Assembly (NCBI GenBank): GCA_008729055.1
Contig: SDUX01000028.1
Span: forward strand, 1 to 11,965
Direction: 5' to 3'
Length of the DNA stretch: 11,965 nucleotides
Origin: Pyropia haitanensis
Lineage: Eukaryota; Rhodophyta; Bangiophyceae; Bangiales; Bangiaceae
Shown here in pieces: positions 1 to 8,146 of this stretch (within the stretch, counting starts at the first letter, position 1; every line of letters begins with the position of its first letter). The position numbers and the translations under genes are program-made. The notes under the pieces were generated by a model. That model worked only from the letters and a program-made list of their open reading frames with translations. It did not search any database and had not been told where the DNA came from.

Positions 1-879
1 CCAGCCGGCGACCACCGCCCACGGCGACAACTTGCCGCCGTCGGGGGGTGGCGTGGGCCGGCCGGCGACCACCGCCCACGGCGACAATTTGCCGCCGTCG
101 GGGGGTGGCGGTGCTGCCAGCCGGCGACCACCGCCCACGGCGACAACTTGCCGCCGTCGGGGGGAAGCAGCGCCGCCAGCGAGCGGCAGCCGCCCACGGC
201 GACAACTTGCCGCCGTCGGGGGGGTGGCGGTGGTGCCAGCCGGCGACCACCGCCAACGGCGACAACTTGCCGCCGTCGGGGGGGTGGCGGTGCTGCCAGC
301 CGGCGGCCACCGCCAACGGCGACAACTTGCCGCCGTCGGGGGGGTGGCGGTGGTGCCAGCCGGCGACCACCGCCCACGGCGACAACTTGCCGCCGTCGGG
401 GGGGTGGCGGTGGTGCCGGCCGGCGACCACCGCCCACGGCGACAATTTGCCGCCGTCGGGGGGGTGGCGGTGCTGCCAGCCGGCGACCACCGCCAACGGC
501 AACGACTTGCCGCCGTCGGGGGGAAGCAGCGCCGCCGGCGTGCGGCAGCCGCCCACGGCGACAACTTGCCGCCGTCGGGGGGTGGCGGTGGTGCCAGCCG
601 GCGACCACCACCAACGGCGAAAACTTGCCGCCGTCGGGGGGTGGCGGCGCGGACAGCCGGCGACCACCGCCCACGGCGACAACTTGCCGCCGTCGGGGGG
701 AAGCAGCGCCGCCAGCGAGCGGCAGCCGCCCACGGCGACAACTTGCCGCCGTCGGGGGGGTGGCGGTGGTGCCAGCCGGCGACCACCGCCAACGGCGACC
801 ACTTGCCGCCGTCGGGGGGGTGGCGGTGGTGCCGGCCGGCGACCACCGCCAACGGCAACGACTTGCCGCCGTCGGGGGG

Positions 880-967
880 CGAGGGGCGCCGCCCGCAAAC
901 AGGATGCGCCAAACCAGGAAAAAAAAAAAAAAAATCGCCGACGCAGCAGCAGCAACATGCCGACAAC
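880..967 (+). repeat. A-tract cassette 1 (shortened)
   Basis: This is a non-array segment starting with CGAGGGGCGCCGCC, passing through CAAACAGGATGCGCC, and reaching a run of 16 A at 919-934. It is shorter than the other five copies: after the A run it goes through a CAGCAGCAGCAACATGCC block and rejoins the array at CGACAAC. It lacks the CAGCAGAGGCGGCGCGG part present in the others. The base after the A run is T here, whereas the others have C. It is the most diverged member, either an older copy or a deletion product. Confidence 0.85.
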
Positions 968-2009
968 GGCGACAACTTGCCGCCGTCGGGGGGGGGCAGC
1001 GACGCCAGCGAGCGGCAGCCGCCCACGGCGACAACTTGCCGCCGTCGGGGGGGTGGCGGTGGTGCCAGCCGGCGACCACCGCCCACGGCGACAACTTGCC
1101 GCCGTCGGGGGGTGGCGGCGCGGACAGCCGGCGACCACCGCCCACGGCGACAACTTGCCGCCGTCGGGGGGGAAGCAGCGCCGCCAGCGAGCGGCAGCCG
1201 CCCACGGCGACAACTTGCCGCCGTCGGGGGGTGGCGGTGGTGCCAGCCGACGACCACCGCCAACGGCGACAACTTGCCGCCGTCGAGGGGGTGGCGGTGG
1301 TGCCAGCCGGCGACCACCGCCAACGGCGACAACTTGCCGCCGTCGAGGGGGTGGCGGTGGTGCCAGCCGGCGACCACCGCCCACGGCGACAACTTGCCGC
1401 CGTCGGGGGGAAGCAGCGCCGCCAGCGAGCGGCAGCCGCCCACGGCGACAACTTGCCGCCGTCGGGGGGGTGGCGGTGGTGCCGGCCGGCGGCCACCGCC
1501 AACGGCGAAAAGTTGCCGCCGTCGGGGAAGGGGCGGTGGTGCCGGCCGGCGGCCACCACCAACGGCGACAACTTGCCGCCGTCGGGGGGGTGGCGGTGGT
1601 GCCAGCCGGCGGCCACCGCCCACGGCGACAACTTGCCGCCGTCGGGGGGGTGGCGGTGGTGCCAGCCGGCGACCACCGCCCACGGCCACAACTTACCGCC
1701 GTCGGGGAGGTGGCGGTGGTGCCAGCCGGCGACCACCGCCCACGGCGACAACTTGCCGCCGTCGGGGGGGTGGCGGTGGTGCCAGCCGGCGGCCACCGCC
1801 AACGGAGACAACTTGCCGCCGTCGGGGGGGAAGCAGCGCAGCCAGCCGGCGACCACCGCCAACGGCAACGACTTGCCGCCGTCGGGGGGGTGGCGGTGGT
1901 GCCGGCCGGCGACCACCGCCAACGGCGACAACTTGCCGCCGTCGAGGGGGTGGCGGTAGTGCCAGCCGGCGACCACCGCCAACGGCAACGACTTGCCGCC
2001 GTCGGGGGG

Positions 2010-2121
2010 CGAGGGGCGCCGCCCGCAAACAGGATGCGCCAAACCAGGAAAAAAAAAAAAAAAACCGCCGACGCCAGCAGCAGCAACATGCCGCCAACGT
2101 CAGCAGAGGCGGCGCGGACAG
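2010..2121 (+). repeat. A-tract cassette 2
   Basis: A full 112-bp cassette with a run of 16 A at 2049-2064, inserted between ordinary 60-bp units. The left flank is the same unit variant as in every other copy (ACGGCAACGACTTG instead of ACGGCGACAACTTG). The right end is CAGCAGAGGCGGCGCGGACAG, followed by an array unit whose first bases read CCCGCGACC instead of the usual CCGGCGACC. Confidence 0.88.
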
Positions 2122-2282
2122 CCCGCGACCACCGCCAACGGCGACAACTTGCCGCCGTCGGGGGGGTGGCGGTGGTGCCGGCCGGCGACCACCGCCCACG
2201 GCGACAACTTGCCGCCGTCGGGGGGGTGGCGGTGCTGCCAGCCGGCGACCACCGCCAACGGCGACAACTTGCCGCCGTCGGG

Positions 2283-2706
2283 GGGGTGGCGGTGGTGCCA
2301 GCCGGCGACCACCGCCAACGGCGACAACTTGCCGCCGTCGGGGGGGAAGCAGCGCCGCCAGCGAGCGGCAGCCGCCCACGGCGACAATTTGCCGCCGTCG
2401 GGGGGGTGGCGGTGGTGCCAGCCGGCGACCAACGCCAACGGCAACGACTTGCCGCCGTCGGCGGGGTGGCGGTGGTGCCAGCCGGCGACCACCGCCAACG
2501 GCGACAACTTGCCGCCGTCGGGGGGGAAGCAGCGCCGCCAGCGAGCGGCAGCCGCCCACGGCGACAATTTGCCGCCGTCGGGGGGGTGGCGGTGGTGCCA
2601 GCCGGCGACCAACGCCAACGGCAACGACTTGCCGCCGTCGGCGGGGTGGCGGTGGTGCCAGCCGGCGACCACCGCCAACGGCGACAACTTGCCGCCGTCG
2701 GGGGGG
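2283..2706. repeat. Exact 180-bp block duplication inside the minisatellite
   Basis: Seen by base-by-base comparison: 2341-2520 and 2521-2700 are identical. Identity at a 180-bp offset extends over about 244 bp (2283-2526 against 2463-2706). The block is three units long and includes rare variants not found in neighbouring units: GACCAACGCC instead of GACCACCGCC, GCGACAATTTG, and a G run broken as GTCGGCGGGG. Sharing rare changes means a recent multi-unit duplication, as expected from unequal crossing-over or replication slippage. Confidence 0.93.
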
Positions 2707-3123
2707 GGCGGCGACGCCAGCCGGCGACCACCGCCAACGGCGACAACTTGCCGCCGTCGGGGGGGTGGCGGTGGTGCCAGCCGGCGACCACCGCCAACGG
2801 CGACAACTTGCCGCCGTCGGGGGGGTGCCGGCGCGGACAGCCGGCGACCACCGCCAACGGCGACAACTTGCCGCCGTCGGGGGGAAGCAGCGCCGCCAGC
2901 GAGCGGCAGCCGCCCACGGCGACAACTTGCCGCCGTCGGGGGGGTGGCGGAGGTGCCGGCCGGCGGCCACCGCCAACGGTGACAACTTGCCGCCGTCGAG
3001 GGGGTGGCGGTGGTGCCAGCCGGCGACCACCGCCAACGGCGACAACTTGCCGCCGTCGGGGGGGTGGCGGTGCTGCCAGCCGGCGACCACCGCCAACGGC
3101 AACGACTTGCCGCCGTCGGGGGG

Positions 3124-3236
3124 CGAGGGGCGCCGCCCGCAAACAGGATGCGCCAAACCAGGAAAAAAAAAAAAAAAAACCGCCGACGCCAGCAGCAGCA
3201 ACATGCCCACAACGTCAGCAGAGTCGGCGCGGACAG
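3124..3236 (+). repeat. A-tract cassette 3
   Basis: A full cassette of 113 bp with the longest A run, 17 A at 3163-3179. It carries a private change (GAGTCGG instead of GAGGCGG) near its right end. It shares ATGCCCACAACG with cassettes 4 and 6, whereas cassettes 1 and 5 have ATGCCGACAAC. Confidence 0.88.
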
Positions 3237-3461
3237 CCGGCGACCACCGCCAACGGCGACAACTTGCCGCCGTCGAGGGGGGTGGCGGTGGTGCCAGCCG
3301 GCGACCACCGCCCACGGCGACAACTTGCCGCCGTCGGGGGGGGGGCAGCGACGCCAGCCGGCGACCACCGCCAACGGCAACGACTTGCCGCCGTCGGGGC
3401 GGTGTCGGTGGTGCCAGCCGGCGACCACCGCCAACGGCAACGACTTGCCGCCGTCGGGGGG

Positions 3462-3573
3462 CGAGGGGCGCCGCCCGCAAACAGGATGCGCCAAACCAGG
3501 AAAAAAAAAAAAAAAACCGCCGACGCCAGCAGCAGCAACATGCCCACAACGTCAGCAGAGGCGGCGCGGACAG
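3462..3573 (+). repeat. A-tract cassette 4
   Basis: A 112-bp cassette with 16 A at 3501-3516. It lies 338 bp after the A run of cassette 3 and 336 bp before that of cassette 5. This near-equal spacing suggests a block of one cassette plus four ordinary units duplicated as a whole. Confidence 0.88.
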
Positions 3574-3797
3574 CCGGCGACCACCGCCAACGGCGACAAC
3601 TTGCCGCCGTCGCGGGGGGTGGCGGTGGTGCCAGCCGGCGGCCACCGCCAACGGCGACAACTTGCCGCCGTCGGGGGGGTGGCGGTGGTGCCGGCCGGCG
3701 ACCACCGCCAACGGCAACGACTTGCCGCCGTCGGGGGGTGGCAGCGACGCCAGCCGGCGACCACCGCCAACGGCAACGACTTGCCGCCGTCGGGGGG

Positions 3798-3909
3798 CGA
3801 GGGGCGCCGCCCGCAAACAGGATGCGCCAAACCAGGAAAAAAAAAAAAAAAACCGCCGACGCCAGCAGCAGCAACATGCCGACAACGTCAGCAGAGGCGG
3901 CGCGGACAG
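3798..3909 (+). repeat. A-tract cassette 5
   Basis: A 112-bp cassette with 16 A at 3837-3852. It reads ATGCCGACAACG after the CAG block, the variant also seen in cassette 1. The next cassette follows after only two ordinary units (A-run spacing 226 bp). Confidence 0.88.
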
Positions 3910-4013
3910 CCGGCGACCACCGCCAACGGCGACAACTTGCCGCCGTCGGGGGGGTGGCGGTGGTGCCAGCCGGCGACCACCGCCAACGGCAACGACTTGC
4001 CGCCGTCGGGGGG

Positions 4014-4125
4014 CGAGGGGCGCCGCCCACAAACAGGATGCGCCAAACCAGGAAAAAAAAAAAAAAAACCGCCGACGCCAGCAGCAGCAACATGCCCACA
4101 ACGTCAGCAGAGGCGGCGCGGACAG
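4014..4125 (+). repeat. A-tract cassette 6
   Basis: A 112-bp cassette with 16 A at 4063-4078, the last before the array ends. It carries a private base change (CGCCCACAAACAGG where the others read CGCCCGCAAACAGG). Three ordinary units follow and the sequence then passes into the 66-bp family. Confidence 0.88.
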
Positions 4126-4344
4126 CCGGCGACCACCGCCAACGGCGACAACTTGCCGCCGTCGGGGGGGTGGCGGTGCTGCCAGCCGGCGGCCACCGCC
4201 AACGGCGACAACTTGCCGCCGTCGGGGGGGAAGCAGCGCCGCCAGCGAGCGGCAGCCGCCCACGGCGACAACTTGCCGCCGTCGGGGTGGTGCAGCGACG
4301 CCAGGCAGCGGCCGCCGCCGACGACGACAACTTGCCGCCGTCGG

Positions 4345-4970
4345 CGGGGGGGGAGCACCGCCGCCAGCTGGCAGGCGCCGCCGCCAACAGGGACATCTTG
4401 GCGCCGTCGTGGGGTGGGGGGGCGGCGCCGCCAGCCGGCAGGCGCCGCCGCCAACACCAGCAATACGCCGCCGTCGGGGGGGGGGGTGCACCGCCGCCAG
4501 CTGGCAGGCGCCGCCGCCAACAGCGACATCTTGCCGCCGTCGGCGGGGGGGGGAGCACCGCCGCCAGCCGGTAGCCGCCGCCACCAACACCAGGAATACG
4601 CCGCCGTCGGGGGGGGGGTGCACCGCCGCCAGCTGGCAGGCGCCGCCGCCATCAGCGACAACATGCCGCCGTCGGCGGGGGGGGGAGCACCGCCGCCAGC
4701 TGGCAGGCGCCGCCGCCAACGGCAACATCACGCCGCCGTCGGTGGGGCAGGGGCGGCGCCGCCAGCTGGCAGGCGCCGCCGCCGACAGCGACATCTTGGC
4801 GCCGTCGGCGGGGGGGGGGGCGCTGCCGCCCGCCGGCAGCCGCCGCAGCCAACAGCGACAACTTGCCGCCGTCGGCTGGGGGGGGGGGGCGGCGCCGCCA
4901 GTTGGCAGGCGCCGCCGCCAACAGCAGCAGCTCGCCGATGTCGGGGGGGGGGCACCCGCCCGCGCGGCCG
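4345..4970. repeat. About 66-bp GC-rich array related to the 60-bp family
   Basis: The landmark GGCAGGCGCCGCCGCC starts near 4371 and recurs (with variants) near 4438, 4504, 4570, 4636, 4703, 4769, 4836 and 4905, a period of 66-69 bp and about nine copies. Each unit has a G run of roughly 7-12, then ACCGCCGCCAGCTGGCAGG and a CCAACAGCGACATCTTG-like block, ending in GCCGCCGTCGG. The last part is shared with the 60-bp array, so the two families are related. The unit at about 4287-4344 (GTGCAGCGACGCCAGGCAG) is intermediate between them. Copies here are more diverged than in the first array, which suggests an older or less homogenised array edge. Long reading frames through it have the same artefact origin as in the 60-bp array. 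Confidence 0.92.
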
Positions 4971-5315
4971 CGATCTCCGACAACGAGGCCGCAGCGACAC
5001 GCGGCGGCATCCGCCGCAAGAGGCGGCACCAACACCGCAGCCAGGGACGTGTCGACGACAGGAAAGCTCGAAGAAGGGTGTTTCGAAGTGACAGCGATGA
5101 AAACAGAAAACAGTAGCAGACCAATCACAGCCATAGAAGAAAAGCGGCCAGGACGACAAACACAAAAAAAGTCAGTCGCACGGTCAGGGCTCTAGAGTAG
5201 GTCGCTCCACCGCACCTGTACGCGCCAAGATAATGCACGACGCGCCCCTCCTCCCTCACCCGGCCGTCAAACTGCGTAATCCCGCCGCCCCCCGCGCATG
5301 CGCCAGGAACAGGAA
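4971..5315. other. A-rich transition between arrays, no confident gene
   Basis: The sequence changes from GC-rich repeat to a purine and A-rich stretch (about 5085-5180, including AAAACAGAAAACAG and CACAAAAAAAG). On the minus strand an ATG at 5134 opens a frame starting MAVIGLLLFSVFIAVTS, which looks like a signal peptide. Some 80 codons later it runs into low-complexity translation of the 66-bp array and stops near 4652. No conserved domain is recognised. An overlapping minus frame from 5124 also begins with hydrophobic residues, so the resemblance may only reflect the A-rich + strand giving T-rich codons. Confidence 0.5.
5268..5312. repeat. Possible degenerate fragment of the 5.3-6.5 kb repeat family
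   Basis: The motif ACTGCGTAAT is followed closely by CCGCGCATGCGCCA and GGAACAGG. In the full copies the same three landmarks occur in this order but about 110-150 bp apart. This looks like a copy with a large internal deletion. The matches are short, so the call is tentative. Confidence 0.35.
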
Positions 5316-5383
5316 GCAGGCGGCACGCGCGCGGCGCCGTCGGCGTCCGCCGACCACTGGCCACCCCAAACCCCCCTCCCCAT

Positions 5384-5412
5384 GCCACTGCGTAAGAGCA
5401 GCGGGCAGTGGC
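5384..5412. other. Short inverted repeat in repeat copy 1
   Basis: GCCACTGC at 5384-5391 is the exact reverse complement of GCAGTGGC at 5405-5412, with a 13-nt loop. The stem is partly lost in copies 2 and 3. It may be an intrinsic hairpin of the repeat family. Confidence 0.6.
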
Positions 5413-5431
5413 GTCGCGTGCGGGGAGGGGA

Positions 5432-5451
5432 GGGCGCGCGGGAGCGCGCCC
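5432..5451. other. GC hairpin next to a C14 run
   Basis: GGGCGCGC at 5432-5439 pairs perfectly with GCGCGCCC at 5444-5451 around a GGGA loop. It is flanked by GGGGAGGGGA on the left and a 14-C run (5449-5462) on the right, so the stem could extend. The structure is weaker in copy 2. There is no T run, so it is not a bacterial-type terminator. Confidence 0.65.
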
Positions 5452-5707
5452 CCCCCCCCCCCTCCGGCACGCGGGCGCGATACGAGGGCGGCGCTCGAAC
5501 GCCACTGCCGTCCGCACCCGCCGAACCCCCCCCCCCAGTATGGGAAGAGGGGCACGGTAACAGGAGAGCCCATGCTCCCGACTAGGGGAGCCTCCCGTTG
5601 CGGAGCGGAAAGGGGAAGGGATGACCGGTGGTCGACGGAGGTCAGGCGAGAGGGAGAAACGAGAAGCAAACTCAACAAGCCGACAAAGAGACAACCGACC
5701 AGCGCGA

Positions 5708-6065
5708 CCGGCGCCGCGACGCGCGCGGCGCCGTCACCATCCACCGACGGCCAGTCCCCCCTGCCCCGCACCCATAACACTGCGTAATAGCAGCGGGTAG
5801 TGGCGCCGCGCGTCAGCGGGGGGGAGCGCGGGAGCGATCCCCCCCCCTCACGACACGGGCGCGATACAGGGGAGGCGCCGCAAAACGCCACTGCCATCCG
5901 CATGAGCCAAGCCCCCCCCCCACCACATGGGAAGAACAGGGCGACCACAGGAATGACTCCGCCACCACTGACGGGAGCCACCTGTTACGGATTGAGGTGA
6001 GGCAAGGACGGCAGACCGTCGGGGGTGGGTCACACAGGCAACAGAAGAACTCTCGGTCAACCACA
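5708..6065. repeat. Tandem 360-470 bp repeat family, copy 2
   Basis: The same order of landmarks as copy 1: CACTGCGTAATAGCAGCGGG at 5778, GGGCGCGATACAGG at 5858, ATGGGAAGAACAGGG at 5927, and GGGAGCCACCTGTTACGG at 5971. The tail is purine-rich (GGCAACAGAAGAACTC). It is shorter than copy 1, mainly through smaller C-run and G-rich segments. Confidence 0.78.
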
Positions 6066-6535
6066 CAGGCGCCGCCACGGCGGCTCCCCGTCGTCGTCAT
6101 CCGTCGATGACCAGCCCCTCCAAACCCCCGCCCCCCCCCACTGCGTATTTCAGCAGCGGGCGCTCCCGCCCCCCCCCCACTGCGTATTTCAGCAGCGGGT
6201 GGTGGCGCCCCCCCCCACTGCGTATTTCAGCAGCGGGCGGTGGCGCCCACGCCCACTGCGTATTTCAGCAGCGGGCGGTGGCGTCGCGCGCGGGAAGAAG
6301 AGGCGCCACAACGCCCCCCCTCCCCGGCGCGGGCGTGATTGAGGAGGCGGCGCTCTCGCGCCACCCCCGTCCGCGCATGCCATCCCCGCTCCCCCCCCAC
6401 GTACGGGAAGAGGGGGACGGCAACAGGGATATCCATGCCCTCCAGGAGGGCCGCCTGGCGCGGACCGGGATGGGGGTGAAAGAGGCTGGACACCATCGGA
6501 CGACAGACGCGCAAGAAGCACAACCAAAAACAGCG
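6066..6535. repeat. Tandem 360-470 bp repeat family, copy 3 (internally expanded)
   Basis: Landmarks match copies 1 and 2: GACCAGCCCCTCC near the start, CACTGCGTA with AGCAGCGGG, GCGGGCGTGATTG, CCGTCCGCGCATGCC, and GTACGGGAAGAGGGGGACGG at 6401. The purine-rich tail ends in A runs at 6546-6590 just outside the copy. It is longer because the CACTGCGTATTTCAGCAGCGGG segment has been amplified to four copies (separate entry). Confidence 0.78.
6138..6284. repeat. Four-copy 38-bp tandem repeat inside copy 3
   Basis: The segment CACTGCGTATTTCAGCAG is present four times, with the A of ACTG at 6140, 6179, 6217 and 6255 (spacings 39, 38 and 38). Each is followed by a CGGG-rich part and a C run. The equivalent site in copies 1 and 2 occurs once, with AAGAG or AATAG in place of ATTTC, so the amplification is specific to this copy. 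Confidence 0.93.
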
Positions 6536-8146
6536 GGCGGGCCGAAACAAAAAAAAAAATCAAAAGAGGGAAGGAAAAAAAAACAGAGCTCACCGCCAAT
6601 GGACGCCGTCTTGGGCAGAGGGGCGCTCGGCCGGGAGTGCCGCCGCTGGGTGGCACCCGGCCGCCGCCGTCGAATCGTCGCCGCCGCGTCAGAGTGGGGT
6701 GCGCGTGATGGCGGCGGCAACAGCACCGGCGGGCACGTCGCGGGTGACCCCCGCGCGCCGCCATCCCATGCCCGCCCCCATCCGCTGCCGCTCTCCGCGC
6801 CCGCCGCACCAGCGCCAGGGTTGGCGTGCGGAAAGACGGGCGGGGCAGCGATCGGGGAGGATGCCGGATCGGAGTGGGCGTTGGGGGGGGAAGGGGCGGG
6901 CGACGGTAGGTGCAGAGGTGGGGAGTGGCGTGCGCGCGGCGGGAGCAGCGGGAGGCCCCACCGCCCGCTGCCGCGATGGGCGTGGCACGTCGAAACCGCG
7001 CCGGCGCTACCGATGGCCGCGACAGCGCGGGCCGCAGCGCCCCCGCGACTCACTGGCGCCGTCGTTGGCGACAACGACCGCCGTGCGGGCGGTACTGCCC
7101 GCCACGCCCCACCCGGCGGTGGCTCCCGTAACGGCGGCAGCCGCCGCAACGGCAGCGGCGGCGGCAACGGCAGCGGCAACGGGCAGCGGAGGCGGCGCGC
7201 CATCGCCGCCCATCCGCCGCGGCGACTGGCGCCCGCCGCGGCGCGTGCGCGCGCGTGGGGGCGGCCCACACACCGCAGCCGTGGTGGAGGCAAAATGGGC
7301 GGGCGGCGCGGAGCGGCGGGGGGGGGAAGCGGGAGGGGGCGGCCAGCGGCAGGGGTGGCGGGAGGGGAGAAGGGAAGACGCGCACAAAGGCGGGAAGCGA
7401 TGTGCGCGCGTGGGCGGGCCGTGCGGGCGCGGGGGGCGGGGAGGAGGGGGGGTGCAGCCGTTGACGAGTCTCACCGCGCGCGGAGAAGAGCGGCGGCGGC
7501 CGACGCGGGAGGCGATTCGCGGCGAGCGATCGTGGAGCATGGGAACGGGAGGCGCGGCGCGCCGCGGGCCGGGCGGGAGAGCGGGGCAATGCGGGACGGG
7601 GCGTGATGCGGCGGTAGCGGGGCGCCGAGGGACGGAGTGGGGCGGCGCGTGGCGAGGCGGGGCGCCGCGGCGCGGCGACGCACACCAGCGCGCGCGTCCT
7701 GCGTTTGGCGCCGCTGCCGCCGGCAGGCGCGGCACGCCGGCTCGATCTGCCGGCGCTGGCGCGAGGGCGTGCCGCGTTGGCAGGGGCCTTGGGGGGGGGG
7801 GTAGGGTGGCGCAAGCGCCGTGGCGTGCTGCTGGGTGGCGGCCGCCGGCTGACGCGGGGGGGGGGGCGCGCAGGATGGCGTCTGGTGAGTGGCGCGGCCC
7901 GTGCTCGCGGAGGGTGGCGGCGTGTGTGCGTGTGGAGGTCGTTTCAAAATGGGCCCGGAGGGGTGGGGGGCGAGGGTGGAGGGTGGGCGACTGTGGGAGG
8001 CGGTCCGCATCGGTCCGTCTGGAGCGTCCGCCTGGGGCGTGGCCGCCCCCCCCCCCCCCTTTCACCGCACCCGCATCGGCGGCGGTGCGGCGGCCGCCCT
8101 CGCCGCCAGCAGGCCGCCGACAGCCGCACGCGGCCCGCCCCTGGCG
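6536..8146. other. Extremely GC-rich stretch, no supportable gene
   Basis: A purine-rich lead (6546-6590, with A runs of about 9-11) gives way to very GC-rich, CpG-rich DNA. All six frames are open for long distances. The longest are about 500 codons on + and 350 on -, and their translations are Arg/Ala/Gly/Pro-rich with no recognised domain, so I attribute them to a lack of AT-rich stop codons. Inside are a CGGCAG/CGGCAA trinucleotide-like patch (7131-7195), G runs of 11 at 7791-7801 and 7856-7866, a 14-C run at 8046-8059, and an 11-bp inverted repeat (CGCGGCACGCC at 7728, partner at 7766-7776). A GC-rich promoter region is possible but no core element is visible. Confidence 0.5.

Larger units (their letters stand above)
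1..4344. repeat. About 60-bp GC-rich minisatellite array, roughly 63 units
   Basis: Seen directly: the landmark TTGCCGCCGTCG followed by a G run recurs about every 60 bp from the left edge to about 4330, roughly 63 times by eye. The array extends beyond the left edge of the window. Two main unit types are mixed. Type A has GGTGGCGGTGGTGCC and then GCCGGCGACCACCGCC. Type B has GGAAGCAGCGCCGCC and then GAGCGGCAGCCGCC. Both end in the same GGCGACAACTTGCCGCC block. Units at 2161-2700 are exactly 60 bp; elsewhere the G run varies from about 5 to 9, so unit length also varies. Because the unit is near a multiple of three and contains no stop, all three frames on both strands stay open for long distances. 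The frame nevertheless moves between units whenever the G run changes length, which argues against a repetitive protein. I infer a non-coding minisatellite evolving by unequal exchange. The lasting G runs on the + strand could form G-quadruplexes. Confidence 0.96.
5316..5707. repeat. Tandem 360-470 bp repeat family, copy 1
   Basis: Landmarks shared with the next two copies, in order: GCGCGGCGCCGTC near the start; CCACTGCGTA then AGCAGCGGG and GTGGCG; a C run; GGGCGCGATAC; GCCACTGCC; another C run; GGGAAGAGGGG with ACAGG; GGGAGCC; and finally a purine-rich tail (AGAGGGAGAAACGAGAAGC). Equivalent points in copy 2 lie 388-394 bp further on. The 17-base ACGCGCGCGGCGCCGTC at 5325 is identical at 5719. 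No frame is conserved between copies. It is a GC-rich tandem repeat of unknown origin. A GC core followed by an A-rich tail could be a retroposon relic, but no polymerase III box is visible. Confidence 0.8.

Noticed and set aside
1..4344. CRISPR-like array of regular repeats
   Set aside because: The period is regular, but there are no unique spacers: the whole unit repeats and variants are shared between units. No cas gene and a eukaryote-like context.
32..5116. A 1,694-codon + open frame (and a 1,143-codon minus frame, 5124-1693) across the arrays
   Set aside because: All three frames on each strand are open because the repeat contains few A/T-rich triplets. Changes in G-run length shift the frame between units, so the supposed protein repeat switches among three unrelated sequences. 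That is not expected of a selected repetitive protein.
7728..7776. tRNA T-arm-like hairpin (CCGGC / GCCGG around TCGATCT)
   Set aside because: The loop does not match the TTCRANY pattern, no A box lies at the right distance upstream, and no acceptor stem can be formed.
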